Shown here: positions 52,084 to 60,844 of the stretch, in pieces
How the letters are laid out: each line of letters opens with the position of its first letter
How positions within the stretch are numbered: position 1 is the first letter of the stretch
Assembly: GCF_014672715.2 (NCBI RefSeq)
Contig: NZ_CP058566.2
Span: forward strand, 620,001-684,000
Origin: Dehalogenimonas etheniformans
Lineage (GTDB): Bacteria > Chloroflexota > Dehalococcoidia > Dehalococcoidales > Dehalococcoidaceae
Length of the DNA: 64,000 nt
Direction: 5' to 3'
Notes under the pieces: generated by a model
The model's database searches: none
What the model saw: only the letters and a program-made list of their open reading frames with translations
Told to the model about the DNA's origin: nothing
Translations under genes and position numbers: made by a program

Positions 52084-53086
52084 TATCCTTGACCTCCTCG
52101 GCGATAAGCTGGGGGATGCGCTGTTCCACCGTCCGCTTGGCCATGAGGATAGCGTTCATCATGGCCTTGGCGCGGGAGCGGCCATGGGATACGATGATGG
52201 TGCCCTTGACACCCAGGAGGCAGGCACCGCCGACCTCACGGAAGTCCATGCCCTTAACCATGTGTCCCATGCCGACATCAGCCAGGAGGGCGCGTCCCCG
52301 GAGGTGGGAAGCGGAGTTGACCGCCTGGCCGACTTGGCGGATCTTAATTATGGAATCGCCCAAGCCTTCAAACGCCTTGATCAAGACGTTTCCGGTAAAA
52401 CCGTCGGTGACGATGACATCGGCTTTGTTGTGAACCAGGTCGTGGCCTTCCATGTTGCCAATGAAATTGAGGTTTGGGATGGTTTTGAGCATCTGATGGG
52501 TCTCGACGATGAGCTTGTTGCCTTTGGTCTCTTCCTCGCCATTGCTCATCAGGGCGACGCGCGGCTTGTCGACGCCGATGACGTATTTGGAATAAATGTT
52601 GCCCAGGCGGGCAAATTCCACCAGGTGTTGCGGCCGGCAGTCGGCGTTAGCTCCGGCATCCAGTAGGAGGGCAGGTGCGTGGGGCGTCAGCTTGATGATG
52701 CTGCCAAGGGCAGGACGTTCGATGCCTTCGATCTTGCCCAGGAGGAGATAGGCGGCGCATAACATGGCGCCGGTTGAGCCAGCTGAGACGAAGGCGTCGG
52801 CTTTGCCTTCTTTCACCATCATCGTCCCAATAACGATCGAGGACTTGGGCTTATTCTTAAGAGCCTCAACAGGATGCTCGTGGAATTCGATAGTCTGTGG
52901 GGCATGAACGATGGATAGATTCAGTTTCTTGAGGTGTTTGCCAGCCTGTACGTGGAGGACGGGTCGTTTGCCGATGAGTATAATCTCGACACCCTTGTCC
53001 TTGAGGGCTTGGGCAGCCTTGATGGCACCTTTGACGATTTCGTAGGGGGCATAGTCTCCGCCGGAGGCATCGACAGCAATCCGCAT
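52061..53086 (-). CDS. plsX: Phosphate acyltransferase PlsX
   Basis: Converts acyl-ACP to acyl-phosphate for phospholipid synthesis. The 341-residue protein opens with [13 protein letters not shown] and has the conserved GSTGA and [10 protein letters not shown] motifs. Overlap with trxB suggests one transcript. Confidence 0.95.
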   Translation of the reverse strand: MRIAVDASGGDYAPYEIVKGAIKAAQALKDKGVEIILIGKRPVLHVQAGKHLKKLNLSIVHAPQTIEFHEHPVEALKNKPKSSIVIGTMMVKEGKADAFVSAGSTGAMLCAAYLLLGKIEGIERPALGSIIKLTPHAPALLLDAGANADCRPQHLVEFARLGNIYSKYVIGVDKPRVALMSNGEEETKGNKLIVETHQMLKTIPNLNFIGNMEGHDLVHNKADVIVTDGFTGNVLIKAFEGLGDSIIKIRQVGQAVNSASHLRGRALLADVGMGHMVKGMDFREVGGACLLGVKGTIIVSHGRSRAKAMMNAILMAKRTVEQRIPQLIAEEVKDNASPVTV

Positions 53087-53116
53087 ACTCTTCCCTTCCC
53101 TTTGTCAGCGGCCTGG

Positions 53117-53935
53117 TTACAGACCGGCTTTTCCCTGAAAATGCCGGTTCCTATTATGCGACAAGTCCCTCTTGAGTAGCAAGGCAGCACCCAGGGCTCC
53201 GGAGACTTCAGGAGCCGGCGGCACGATTATTTCAAAGCCGAGAACCTCGTTAAAGGCTTTCACCATACCGGCGTTCTTAGCCACACCGCCCTGGAACACG
53301 ACCGGCGGCTCGATCTCCCGATTGCGACCGGCATCGGCCAGGAAGTTGCGAACCAGAGCCAGGCACAACCCATAGATGATATCGGCGCGTTTGGCGCCCG
53401 TTTGCTGGGCGTGAACCATGTCAGATTCCACAAATACCGTACACCGACCGGTCACTTTGATAGGCTTCTTGCTCTCGATTGCCTCTGAGGCGAATTCGGC
53501 CATCGATAGCCCTAAACGCCTCGCCTGGTGTTCAAGGAAACTGCCGGTGCCGGCGGCGCAAACGGTGTTCATGGCAAAATCGTTTACCAGGCCTTCGCGT
53601 AGGATAATTAGTTTTGAGTCCTGTCCTCCGATCTCGATTACCGTCCGGGCGGTGGGGACGAGGTGGGCAGCGGCCAGCGCCTGGCAGGTGATCTCGTTTT
53701 TAACGATCGTTGCGTCAATTTGCGCTCCGACCAGTTCCCGGGCGCTACCCGTGACAGCTATACCAACAATTTCACCGCTAATTGAGGCATTGATCTGATC
53801 AAGAACTCGCCGTGATGCCGAGAGAGGGTCGGCGGCAGTGGGGAGGTAGGCGGAGGCTAATACCTCATCATTGTCCGACAATGCGACGGTCTTAGTGGAA
53901 ACGGAGCCGGCGTCCAGACCGATATATGTATCTAT
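53117..53935 (-). CDS. BadF/BcrAD/HgdC-type CoA-dehydratase activase, no canonical start codon
   Basis: ATPase that powers electron transfer to 2-hydroxyacyl-CoA dehydratases or benzoyl-CoA reductases. The ASKHA phosphate loop YIGLDAGSVSTKT lies only upstream of the first ATG/GTG/TTG (TTG 53881), and GGQDSK, the Cys in VCAAGTGS and the Cys in GRCTVF (cluster ligands) are present. In frame between a TAG at 53947 and this loop there is no ATG, GTG or TTG; ATA 53935 overlaps the previous stop as ATAG. I take this as the likely start, giving 272 residues. No dehydratase gene is nearby. Confidence 0.7.
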   Translation of the reverse strand: MDTYIGLDAGSVSTKTVALSDNDEVLASAYLPTAADPLSASRRVLDQINASISGEIVGIAVTGSARELVGAQIDATIVKNEITCQALAAAHLVPTARTVIEIGGQDSKLIILREGLVNDFAMNTVCAAGTGSFLEHQARRLGLSMAEFASEAIESKKPIKVTGRCTVFVESDMVHAQQTGAKRADIIYGLCLALVRNFLADAGRNREIEPPVVFQGGVAKNAGMVKAFNEVLGFEIIVPPAPEVSGALGAALLLKRDLSHNRNRHFQGKAGL

Positions 53936-54099
53936 CTTCTTTCCCTAATTCCACCGATCACTAGAGCGACGATTGCACCAAGCAAGATTCCGGCAACTAA
54001 AATGCGAAAGTCCGGTCGTATCAGATCAAAAAACAAAAACACGAAGGCTGTAACTAATAGAACGATGATAGCAATCCAAATAAGGAAACGATTGTTCAT
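53932..54099 (-). CDS. Small two-helix membrane protein
   Basis: A 55-residue protein with two membrane helices (about residues 5-24 and 33-49), ending in RERR. Its ATG overlaps the M20 gene stop (TGATG) and its TAG overlaps the activase start region (ATAG), so it is tightly coupled to both. Function unknown. Confidence 0.6.
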   Translation of the reverse strand: MNNRFLIWIAIIVLLVTAFVFLFFDLIRPDFRILVAGILLGAIVALVIGGIRERR

Positions 54100-55280
54100 C
54101 ACTTAGGGGGATGCTCGAATTCAGCCTTAACCCTGGCCAGTGTCTCAGGGCTGGAGAAAAGGTCGGCGGCGGTCATGGCCATACCGGCTGCGGCATCAAG
54201 CATCGCTTTCATGCCTTCCTCCGAGGCAGCATACATGGCAAATTCTTTAGTATGACCTGAGATGTCTTTAGGGGCGATGGACAAGAAGCCATGGAGGGAG
54301 GGAGTCACCTGGCTGACGTTGCCCATATCGGTTGAGCCAAAGGCGTGGGAGGGATCGTCAAGAACGATTTCTCGTCCAAGACTCTTGATGTTATCAGTGA
54401 AAAGCTGCGCTAGGGTCACATTGGCTTTGAGGGGTTCGTAGGCATGTTCGTCCCAGTGATAGGAAAGCTCGGCGCCAGTAGCAAGGGCTCCGGCACGGAA
54501 GCAGTTGAGCACTCGCTCTTTTAATTCTTCCAGGTATTTCAGGTCCATGGCACGAACCAAAAAATTGCCTGCGGAATAGCCCGGAACAACGTTAGCGGCT
54601 TTGCCGCCGTCTGTAATGACGCCGTGAATGCGCGCCGAAGATTGGATATGCTGTCTCAAGGCGGCAACTCCGGTGTAGCCAATCACCATCGCGTCGAGAG
54701 CGTTAATACCTTGTTCGGGATAGGCGGAGGCATGCGCTTCTCGTCCGAAATATTCGATATAAAGTGTTACCACTGCCAAAGCCTGCGTCATCGCAACGGA
54801 TACGGAATCAGGGTGGACCAGCATGGCGGCGTCCAAGTCGTTGAAAATGCCCTTTTTCACCATGGGGATCTTGCCGCCGTAAAGCTCTTCCGCCGGGGTG
54901 CCGATCATGACCACCGTTCCGCCGAATTTATCGGCGAGCTGTCTTGCGGCAACCGCGGCGCCGACCGAAGCCGTGCCTATAAGATTATGGCCGCATGCGT
55001 GACCGACCTCTGGCAGGGCATCGTATTCTCCGACGAAAGCGATGACGGGTTTGCCGGAGCCATAAGTGGCCTTCCATGCGGTGGGCAGATCGGCGATGCC
55101 CATCTCAACGGTGAAGCCGTTCTTTTTCAGATGATCTGTGAGCCATGCGGCGGCTTGGTGTTCGTGGAAACCCAACTCTGGGTTATCGTGGATATCAAGG
55201 GCAATTTTTGTGAGAGCTGGAGCCTGGGAATCGATGGAATTTTTGATACTTTCCTTAAGGGGTACGAGGCCGCCTTTCAT
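54099..55280 (-). CDS. M20-family amidohydrolase
   Basis: A 393-residue metalloenzyme of the aminoacylase/AbgB group. EYDALPEVGHACGHN near residue 84 supplies metal ligands, and EELYGGK supplies the catalytic Glu. It is likely to hydrolyse an N-acyl amino acid or a similar amide. It overlaps the small membrane protein gene by one base. Confidence 0.87.
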   Translation of the reverse strand: MKGGLVPLKESIKNSIDSQAPALTKIALDIHDNPELGFHEHQAAAWLTDHLKKNGFTVEMGIADLPTAWKATYGSGKPVIAFVGEYDALPEVGHACGHNLIGTASVGAAVAARQLADKFGGTVVMIGTPAEELYGGKIPMVKKGIFNDLDAAMLVHPDSVSVAMTQALAVVTLYIEYFGREAHASAYPEQGINALDAMVIGYTGVAALRQHIQSSARIHGVITDGGKAANVVPGYSAGNFLVRAMDLKYLEELKERVLNCFRAGALATGAELSYHWDEHAYEPLKANVTLAQLFTDNIKSLGREIVLDDPSHAFGSTDMGNVSQVTPSLHGFLSIAPKDISGHTKEFAMYAASEEGMKAMLDAAAGMAMTAADLFSSPETLARVKAEFEHPPK

Positions 55281-55313
55281 AAGATTGATTATAGACTATG
55301 GCAAGTCCTGGCG

Positions 55314-57029
55314 CTATCGTTTAGCGATGGTTTTCCCGGTCACAATCCGCTTCTGGAATTCTTTTTTCGGCAGTTCCTTTTCCACAAATAGGGTTTTACC
55401 GGTGAAAGGATCGATTCCCGTGTAATACATCAGGCTGGAATAGGTTGACGGGGCTGGGAGGAAAACCTGCACCTGCTCCGGATTTATCTTCAGGTTTTTG
55501 GCGGTGAATTCTTGCAATTTGCCCATGTCCGCGGCGGTACAGCCGGGGTGGGCGGCGATAAGGTAGTAAGTCAGGAACTGCGCTTTACCGGCTTCTTTCG
55601 AAAGCCGGTCGAACATGCCTTTGAACTTGAGTAGTGGTTCGGTTCCGGGTTTACCCATGATCTTGAGAACCGAAGGTTCGGAATGCTCCGGTGCCACCTT
55701 CATCTGGCCGGACACATGATGCCTGACGACTTCTTCGAGAAAGGGCTCGCCATATTTTTTGTCAGCAAGAACCGCATCGTAGCGGACGCCGGATGCGACG
55801 AAGACCTTTTTGATGCCCTCGATTTTTCGTAACTTTTTGAGCAGTGAGATTTGTTTCGAATGATCGGGTTTGAGCGTCGGGCAAACCTCCGGATAAAGGC
55901 AGCGCTTGGCGACACAGGCCCCTTTCTCCAGTTTCCGGCCACACTCAAAGCCGTACATATTGGCCGTTGGGCCGCCGATGTCCCTAATATAGCCGGTGAA
56001 GTCCGAGTATTTGGTTAACTCCCGCGCCTCGGCGAGGATAGACTCCTCGCTCCGCCATTGGACGGTTCTACCCTCGTGAACAGCTATGGCGCAGAAGTTA
56101 CACTCCCCATAACAACCGCGATGACTGAGAATTGAGAATTTTATCGTTTCGAGCGCCTTTACCTTGCCCTGCCGCTCATAATAGGGGTGTTGGGCGCGTT
56201 CATAGCCGACAGCAAATACGGGATCAAGTTCGGCCTGAGTCATCGAGGGCTGTGGCGGGTTCTGCGCCAGGTAGCGGTTGCCGTGTTTCTGATAAAGCCC
56301 TTTGGCAGTAATGGGATCATTGTTCCGGTAAAAAGTATGGAACATGTCGGTGAAGGCGGTTTTATCTTTTTCGACGACGTCGAGCGGAGGCAATTCTATG
56401 TAATTCTCCCTCACAGAGGCCATATCCGCTTCGCCGGAAATGTAGCAAAGACCTCGGATTTGCCTCGGACTTTCACCTTTTTCCAGAGTTTGGGCCAACT
56501 CGACGGCGACTTTTTCCGCCATACCGTATAGAAGATAGTCAGCCTTGGCATCGAAGAGGATCGAACCCCGGACTCGGTCGTCCCAGTAATCATAGTGGGC
56601 AACCCGCCGCAGGCTCGCCTCCAACCCTCCCAAGACGATCGGAACGGTTTTTTTGAAGTACTGGCGGATGAGATTACTGTAGACGATAGAGGCTCTATCA
56701 GGGCGTTTGGTATTCTGGCCACCGGGGGTATAGTCGTCGCTTTTGCGCTTCTTCTTGAGAGAAGTGTAGTTGGCGATCATCGAATCGATGCAGCCGCCCG
56801 AAACTCCCCAGAACAGTCGAGGTTCTCCAAGTCGGGTGATGTCGGCGGGCGAATGGATGTCAGGCTGGGCTATGATGCCGACACGGAATCCAGCCCTGGT
56901 GAGTGTCTTGCCTACGACGGCAATGCCGATGAAGGGGCTGTCGATGTACGAATCCCCGGTGACCAGGATAATGTCCGGCCGGTCCCATCCCAGCGTGTCC
57001 ATTTCCTGTTTCGTTGTGGGTAAAAACAT
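55314..57029 (-). CDS. ygiQ: YgiQ family radical SAM protein
   Basis: A radical SAM protein of 571 residues. The CxxxCxxC motif is CYGECNFC near residue 295. The N-terminal segment (PDIILVTGDSYIDSPFIG) and the long C-terminal region are typical of YgiQ. The reaction is unknown. ATG 57029 lies 10 bases after the upstream gene; the reading from 57122 overlaps that gene. Confidence 0.88.
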   Translation of the reverse strand: MFLPTTKQEMDTLGWDRPDIILVTGDSYIDSPFIGIAVVGKTLTRAGFRVGIIAQPDIHSPADITRLGEPRLFWGVSGGCIDSMIANYTSLKKKRKSDDYTPGGQNTKRPDRASIVYSNLIRQYFKKTVPIVLGGLEASLRRVAHYDYWDDRVRGSILFDAKADYLLYGMAEKVAVELAQTLEKGESPRQIRGLCYISGEADMASVRENYIELPPLDVVEKDKTAFTDMFHTFYRNNDPITAKGLYQKHGNRYLAQNPPQPSMTQAELDPVFAVGYERAQHPYYERQGKVKALETIKFSILSHRGCYGECNFCAIAVHEGRTVQWRSEESILAEARELTKYSDFTGYIRDIGGPTANMYGFECGRKLEKGACVAKRCLYPEVCPTLKPDHSKQISLLKKLRKIEGIKKVFVASGVRYDAVLADKKYGEPFLEEVVRHHVSGQMKVAPEHSEPSVLKIMGKPGTEPLLKFKGMFDRLSKEAGKAQFLTYYLIAAHPGCTAADMGKLQEFTAKNLKINPEQVQVFLPAPSTYSSLMYYTGIDPFTGKTLFVEKELPKKEFQKRIVTGKTIAKR

Positions 57030-57039
57030 AGTGCATGGA

Positions 57040-57654
57040 TCAGGCTGTGTTGGACGGTTTAAGGCTTTTGGCGTCGCCTTCGAGAGTCCAGATAACCTTA
57101 TTGACCAGAACCATAACTGCATACTGGCACTGATGCATCGGTTGTACTTTTTTTTGTTCCCCCTCTGTTAATCCGAGGGGCCAAACGCGACAGGTGCTTG
57201 GGCGATCTGAATAAATTTGACACCGTCCATTCCTGGGATTCCACCAGCCACAGGGATTTACCCTCTTTATGGTCCATTCTTTACCGTCGAAAGCAAACAG
57301 GTCATCTCGTCTTTGTTTCAATTTACGGCTGATCCGGACGGCGTCTTCTTCATCAATTTCGATTCGCTTGGTCTGGGAACAGCACCAACCGCAACATGTG
57401 CAGGCTTCTTTCAGTCGTTTCATTATGCCTCTGGAATCAGCCGCGATAATATCGATGACACTAATGATATCTACGAGTTCTGTCGGTGAAAGCTCCTTCG
57501 CTGGAGGGTATGTCTCAAGGAGGGCTACCCAGACCGCAGTAACGTACTTCTTATATTTTTCACCAAAACTGCCCACAAAATGACCGGCCGCCAGTTCGCG
57601 GGCTTTAGCCAGGTCCGCATCCGACACACCAATACGTTTGAATATGTCAGTCAT
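57040..57654 (-). CDS. YkgJ-family cysteine cluster protein
   Basis: A 204-residue protein with CTCCGWCC near residue 82 and further Cys (NPCGWW, RCQIYSDRPSTC), as in zinc/iron-chelating YkgJ proteins. I chose ATG 57654 because TGG-TATAAT ends 8 bases upstream; no ribosome binding site is present, so a leaderless message is likely. Confidence 0.75.
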   Translation of the reverse strand: MTDIFKRIGVSDADLAKARELAAGHFVGSFGEKYKKYVTAVWVALLETYPPAKELSPTELVDIISVIDIIAADSRGIMKRLKEACTCCGWCCSQTKRIEIDEEDAVRISRKLKQRRDDLFAFDGKEWTIKRVNPCGWWNPRNGRCQIYSDRPSTCRVWPLGLTEGEQKKVQPMHQCQYAVMVLVNKVIWTLEGDAKSLKPSNTA

Positions 57655-57661
57655 TAATAGG

Positions 57662-57670
57662 ATTATACCA
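57662..57670 (-). promoter_or_regulatory. Extended -10 promoter of the YkgJ-like gene
   Basis: TGGTATAAT on the reverse strand, 7 bases before ATG 57654. Confidence 0.55.
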
Positions 57671-57759
57671 AAATAGAAAAACGGTTGTTGTGACATGAGT
57701 TACTTAACTTTCGACCAGATTCAGGTATTATGTTAAAATATTAAAAAGAGGTTTAGTAA

Positions 57760-57969
57760 ATGCCTATCTATGAGTATAAATGTAAAAAATGCACCAAAAG
57801 ATTCGAACTCCTGCGGCGATTTTCCGACACTGCCGAGGTCACCTGCCCCAAGTGCGGCTCGACCGAGGTTGAGAGAAAGATTTCATCATTTAGTTGCGGC
57901 TCTTCCGGAAGCGGATCTTACAGCGGCTCCAGTTGCGGATCGGGTTCCGGCGGCCGTGTTTCATCTTGA
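57760..57969 (+). CDS. FmdB-family zinc ribbon protein 1
   Basis: A 69-residue protein with MPIYEYKCKKC and CPKCGS (two CxxC pairs), ending in a Gly/Ser-rich tail (SSGSGSYSGSSCGSGSGG). GAGGT lies 11 bases before the ATG. The first of three related small genes; family function is not settled. Confidence 0.82.
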   Translation: MPIYEYKCKKCTKRFELLRRFSDTAEVTCPKCGSTEVERKISSFSCGSSGSGSYSGSSCGSGSGGRVSS

Positions 57970-58086
57970 GGGTAGGTAAAGGAGCCGGTCCGGCTCCAAC
58001 GAAAAACATAGCCAACCAGTCGAGGGACTTTCCAATATGATTGAACAGGTCCCGGTTAGTTTAGTACAATATCTACGGAGGTAACT

Positions 58087-58284
58087 ATGCCGCTATACGA
58101 TTACGTATGTAAGTCCTGCAAGAAGAAATTCGAAGAATTGCGCCGTTTTTCCGACACCAAACCGGTGACCTGCCCGAAATGCGGTTCTACCGATTGCGAG
58201 AAGAAACCGGCGACATTCATTACCACCGACAATCTCGGATTGTCCAAGACGCCCCGCGGTAAAGCCCCCTGGGAATACACCTAG
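58087..58284 (+). CDS. FmdB-family zinc ribbon protein 2
   Basis: A 65-residue relative of the previous protein: MPLYDYVCKSC then CPKCGS. The tail is different and lacks the Gly/Ser run. GGAGG lies 7 bases before the ATG. Confidence 0.82.
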   Translation: MPLYDYVCKSCKKKFEELRRFSDTKPVTCPKCGSTDCEKKPATFITTDNLGLSKTPRGKAPWEYT

Positions 58285-58308
58285 GATTTTCCCTGCGAAA
58301 AGCGTAAA

Positions 58309-58335
58309 GACCCTCGGCAACGGCGAGGGTCTTTT
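58309..58335 (+). terminator. Terminator after the second zinc ribbon gene
   Basis: An 8-bp stem (GACCCTCG / CGAGGGTC) with a 7-base loop, followed by TTTT. Confidence 0.8.
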
Positions 58336-58384
58336 GGTTTCAATGCGGAGACCTTTTTGGTACACTGAATCAGAGGTGAAACCG

Positions 58385-58570
58385 ATGCCTATTTATGAAT
58401 ATATCTGTGCCCAGTGCCACAAGAAGTTTGAGGTGCTCCGTTCGATGTCCGATACTTCAGCGGCAGTTTGCCCAAAATGCGGGTCCTCAGACACCAAGCG
58501 GAAAATGTCGACCTTCACTTCTACATATGAGGGTAAAGTTCCGACTCCCCCGCAGTGGCGTCAATCCTGA
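58385..58570 (+). CDS. FmdB-family zinc ribbon protein 3
   Basis: A 61-residue relative: MPIYEYICAQC then CPKCGS. I chose ATG 58385 (GAGGTG upstream) over the longer reading from 58334. It lies after its own terminator-separated unit. Confidence 0.82.
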   Translation: MPIYEYICAQCHKKFEVLRSMSDTSAAVCPKCGSSDTKRKMSTFTSTYEGKVPTPPQWRQS

Positions 58571-58589
58571 CTCCCGTCTCTCGAAAATC

Positions 58590-58618
58590 AAAAAGGCCGC
58601 CGGGTTAAGGCGGCCTTT
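58590..58618 (+). terminator. Terminator between zinc ribbon 3 and sufB
   Basis: AAAAAGGCCGCC / GGCGGCCTTTTT with a 7-base loop, likely bidirectional. Confidence 0.88.
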
Positions 58619-58642
58619 TTTTATATCAGAAGTGATTCGTGG

Positions 58643-59887
58643 TTAAAGAGCCTCGTTTTCCGACGCCTCGACGGCTTTCCTTAGCTCATCGTTAAGCATC
58701 TTGGGCAGACCTTCGATATCAACCTTCAAGAAGCCGCGGATGATGGCGGCGGTGGCTTCGTCGCGGGTAAGGCCGCGGGCCATGAGGTATTCGACTTCAT
58801 CCTCGGCGATTTTACCGACAGCGGCTTCATGCGACAGGTCAACGTTGGGGACGGTCGCCTTGAGTTCCGGTATGGCGTGGATCGAACCTTCTTCCTTCAA
58901 GATCAGGCCGCGGCACTCGAGATGTCCTTTAACATCGACCGCGTTCCCTTCCATGTAACCACGGGAGATGATCTCGCCTCCGGCGGTGATTGCCCGGGCG
59001 ATCATCTCGGTGCGGGAACCGGGGGCGTTCAGGAAAGCCCGGGTTCCAAGGTCCATGTGCGATCCGGGGGTGGCGACCGAGATGGTGTTGAACCTGACCG
59101 TAGCATTCTTGCCGACGCATTTGGCTATCGGAGATGCCTGGATGGTGTGCACCGGTTTCATGATAACGTAATTGGAGAGATATAAACCGTCTTCTTCGAT
59201 GATCGCCCCGGTCCTGGGCCGAACCTCGGTCTCCGGCGACCAGGTGTGGATCATGCTGAAGGTGATTTTGGCGCCCTTCTTGATATAAAACTCGGACACG
59301 CCGACATGAAGGCCCATCGACTGGCGGTGCGCCACGGCGCAACCGGTGATGATGTGGAGTTCCGAACCTTCCTCGGCGATGATAATGTTGTGGACGTCCT
59401 GGACAGCCTGGTTGTGCTGCAGGTAAAGGCAAGCCTGCACCGGATAATCTGTTTTGACGCCGGGTAAAGCGCGGATGAAATAGCCATCGGCGTCATTGAG
59501 TTCGACGTGGGCGGTGTACTTGTCGGCGTCCACCTGGACCGCTTTCCACCAGTAATCCTTCAGCCAGTCGTACTTCTTCCTGGCCTCGGAGATGCTCATA
59601 ACCTCGATGCCTTCCTGGGCGGCGCCAAAGTGAACCGGGGTGTTGTCCAGTTGCACAAAGGTGCCGGAGCGGGCGCTGCGGTCGTCGAGCATGACGCCGG
59701 ACTCAAGCATCCGTGACTTGTCTACCTCGTCGATGGTCTCAGGTTTTTCGATATATTTTTTTTCGCCCTTTTTGGGGACGACGAACTGTTCCAGATCGAT
59801 GTCCGGCCCGGCGGCAGCTTTTTTGCCGGCGGCGGCTTTGGCCCGTTCGATGAGTTCGCTATCAGTTACCTTTTGCAGATTTGGCAT
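58643..59887 (-). CDS. sufB: SufB/SufD-family Fe-S cluster scaffold
   Basis: A 414-residue member of the SufB/SufD family with the long beta-helix core and conserved SHEAAVGKI near the C-terminus, which contacts SufC. It is the only SufB/D protein here, so it probably forms a SufB2C2-type complex with the adjacent SufC. I chose ATG 59887; ATG 59896 is also possible. It overlaps the sufC end by 22 bases. Confidence 0.88.
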   Translation of the reverse strand: MPNLQKVTDSELIERAKAAAGKKAAAGPDIDLEQFVVPKKGEKKYIEKPETIDEVDKSRMLESGVMLDDRSARSGTFVQLDNTPVHFGAAQEGIEVMSISEARKKYDWLKDYWWKAVQVDADKYTAHVELNDADGYFIRALPGVKTDYPVQACLYLQHNQAVQDVHNIIIAEEGSELHIITGCAVAHRQSMGLHVGVSEFYIKKGAKITFSMIHTWSPETEVRPRTGAIIEEDGLYLSNYVIMKPVHTIQASPIAKCVGKNATVRFNTISVATPGSHMDLGTRAFLNAPGSRTEMIARAITAGGEIISRGYMEGNAVDVKGHLECRGLILKEEGSIHAIPELKATVPNVDLSHEAAVGKIAEDEVEYLMARGLTRDEATAAIIRGFLKVDIEGLPKMLNDELRKAVEASENEAL

Positions 59888-60624
59888 GAAGCGCATTCTC
59901 CGTAACCTTTGATTTTGATCGTTTCCAGAATTTCGTGGGGATCGCCTTCGCAGATGATCCTGCCTTCGAACATGACGTAACCGGTCCGGGCATTGACGTA
60001 TTCAAGGATGTGGCCGGTGTGAGAAATAATGAGGCCGCTGCGGGTCCGGGAACGCATCGGATGGGACTTTTTCAAGAGGTCATTGATGAGCTCGCCGATG
60101 AGGGCGATATTTTCGAGATCGACGCCCGACTCCGGTTCATCGAGCAAAACCAGGTCCGGGCTCTGGGCCAGGAGTTGGAGCAGTTCCGACCTTTTCGTTT
60201 CGCCGCCCGAGAAGCCATAGTTGATGTCTCGATCGAGGAAATCGACCATATTGGTCTTTTCGGCCAGGCCGGGTATCACGTCGACGCTTTCACGCCCGCG
60301 GAAGCAGGCTGCCACCATATCCCGGGTCTTGACGCCTCTGACAATGGGCGGTCTCTGGAAAGACAGGCCGATGCCGGCCCGCGCGCGTTCATCGAGAGTG
60401 GCGTGGGTGACGTCTTTGCTTTCGAAAATGATCTTACCGCCGGTGATCTTGTAGCGGGGGAACCCCATGATGGTCATCAGCAGGGTGGTTTTGCCGCTGC
60501 CGTTGGGGCCGTAGATGACGTGGGTTTCGCCGGCATTGATCGAAAGGCTGATGCCGTGGAGGATTTCTTTGCCCTCCACCTCAACCCTGAGGTCTTTGAT
60601 TTCAAGGAGTTTTTCGGCGGCCAT
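59866..60624 (-). CDS. sufC: SUF system ATPase SufC
   Basis: ABC-type ATPase of Fe-S assembly, 252 residues. Walker A GPNGSGKTT is near residues 39-47, signature FSGGETKR and Walker B LVLLDEPESGVD. The C-terminus has CASCQICK, a CxxCxxC group. GAGGTG lies 4 bases before ATG 60624. Confidence 0.93.
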   Translation of the reverse strand: MAAEKLLEIKDLRVEVEGKEILHGISLSINAGETHVIYGPNGSGKTTLLMTIMGFPRYKITGGKIIFESKDVTHATLDERARAGIGLSFQRPPIVRGVKTRDMVAACFRGRESVDVIPGLAEKTNMVDFLDRDINYGFSGGETKRSELLQLLAQSPDLVLLDEPESGVDLENIALIGELINDLLKKSHPMRSRTRSGLIISHTGHILEYVNARTGYVMFEGRIICEGDPHEILETIKIKGYGECASCQICKR

Positions 60625-60781
60625 GATTCACCTCTCGGGGCAATTATGCGATATGCGAAATCTAATGTCTGTGATGAAAATCACCGGATTAGTTGTCCTG
60701 TTATTATCGGGCACTCAGGTGCGAGGGTCAAATGTACCAACATTCGAAGCCGCCTTCATCCCCACGTCGTTGCAAGCCGTA

Positions 60782-60813
60782 GGGTGGGTGGAGCGCAGCG
60801 TAACCCACCACCC
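60782..60813. repeat. Palindromic GGTGGGT / ACCCACC repeat
   Basis: GGGTGGGTGGAGCGCAGCG then TAACCCACCACCC. The 7-bp core is perfect. It is a REP-like sequence between sufC and the terminase gene. Confidence 0.5.
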
Positions 60814-60844
60814 ATCTTTGCGCCGCCCGTTCCTCGATGCCCAA

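Noticed and set aside
58643-59887. Separate SufD gene
   Set aside because: Only one SufB/D-family gene is visible; no second paralog is adjacent.
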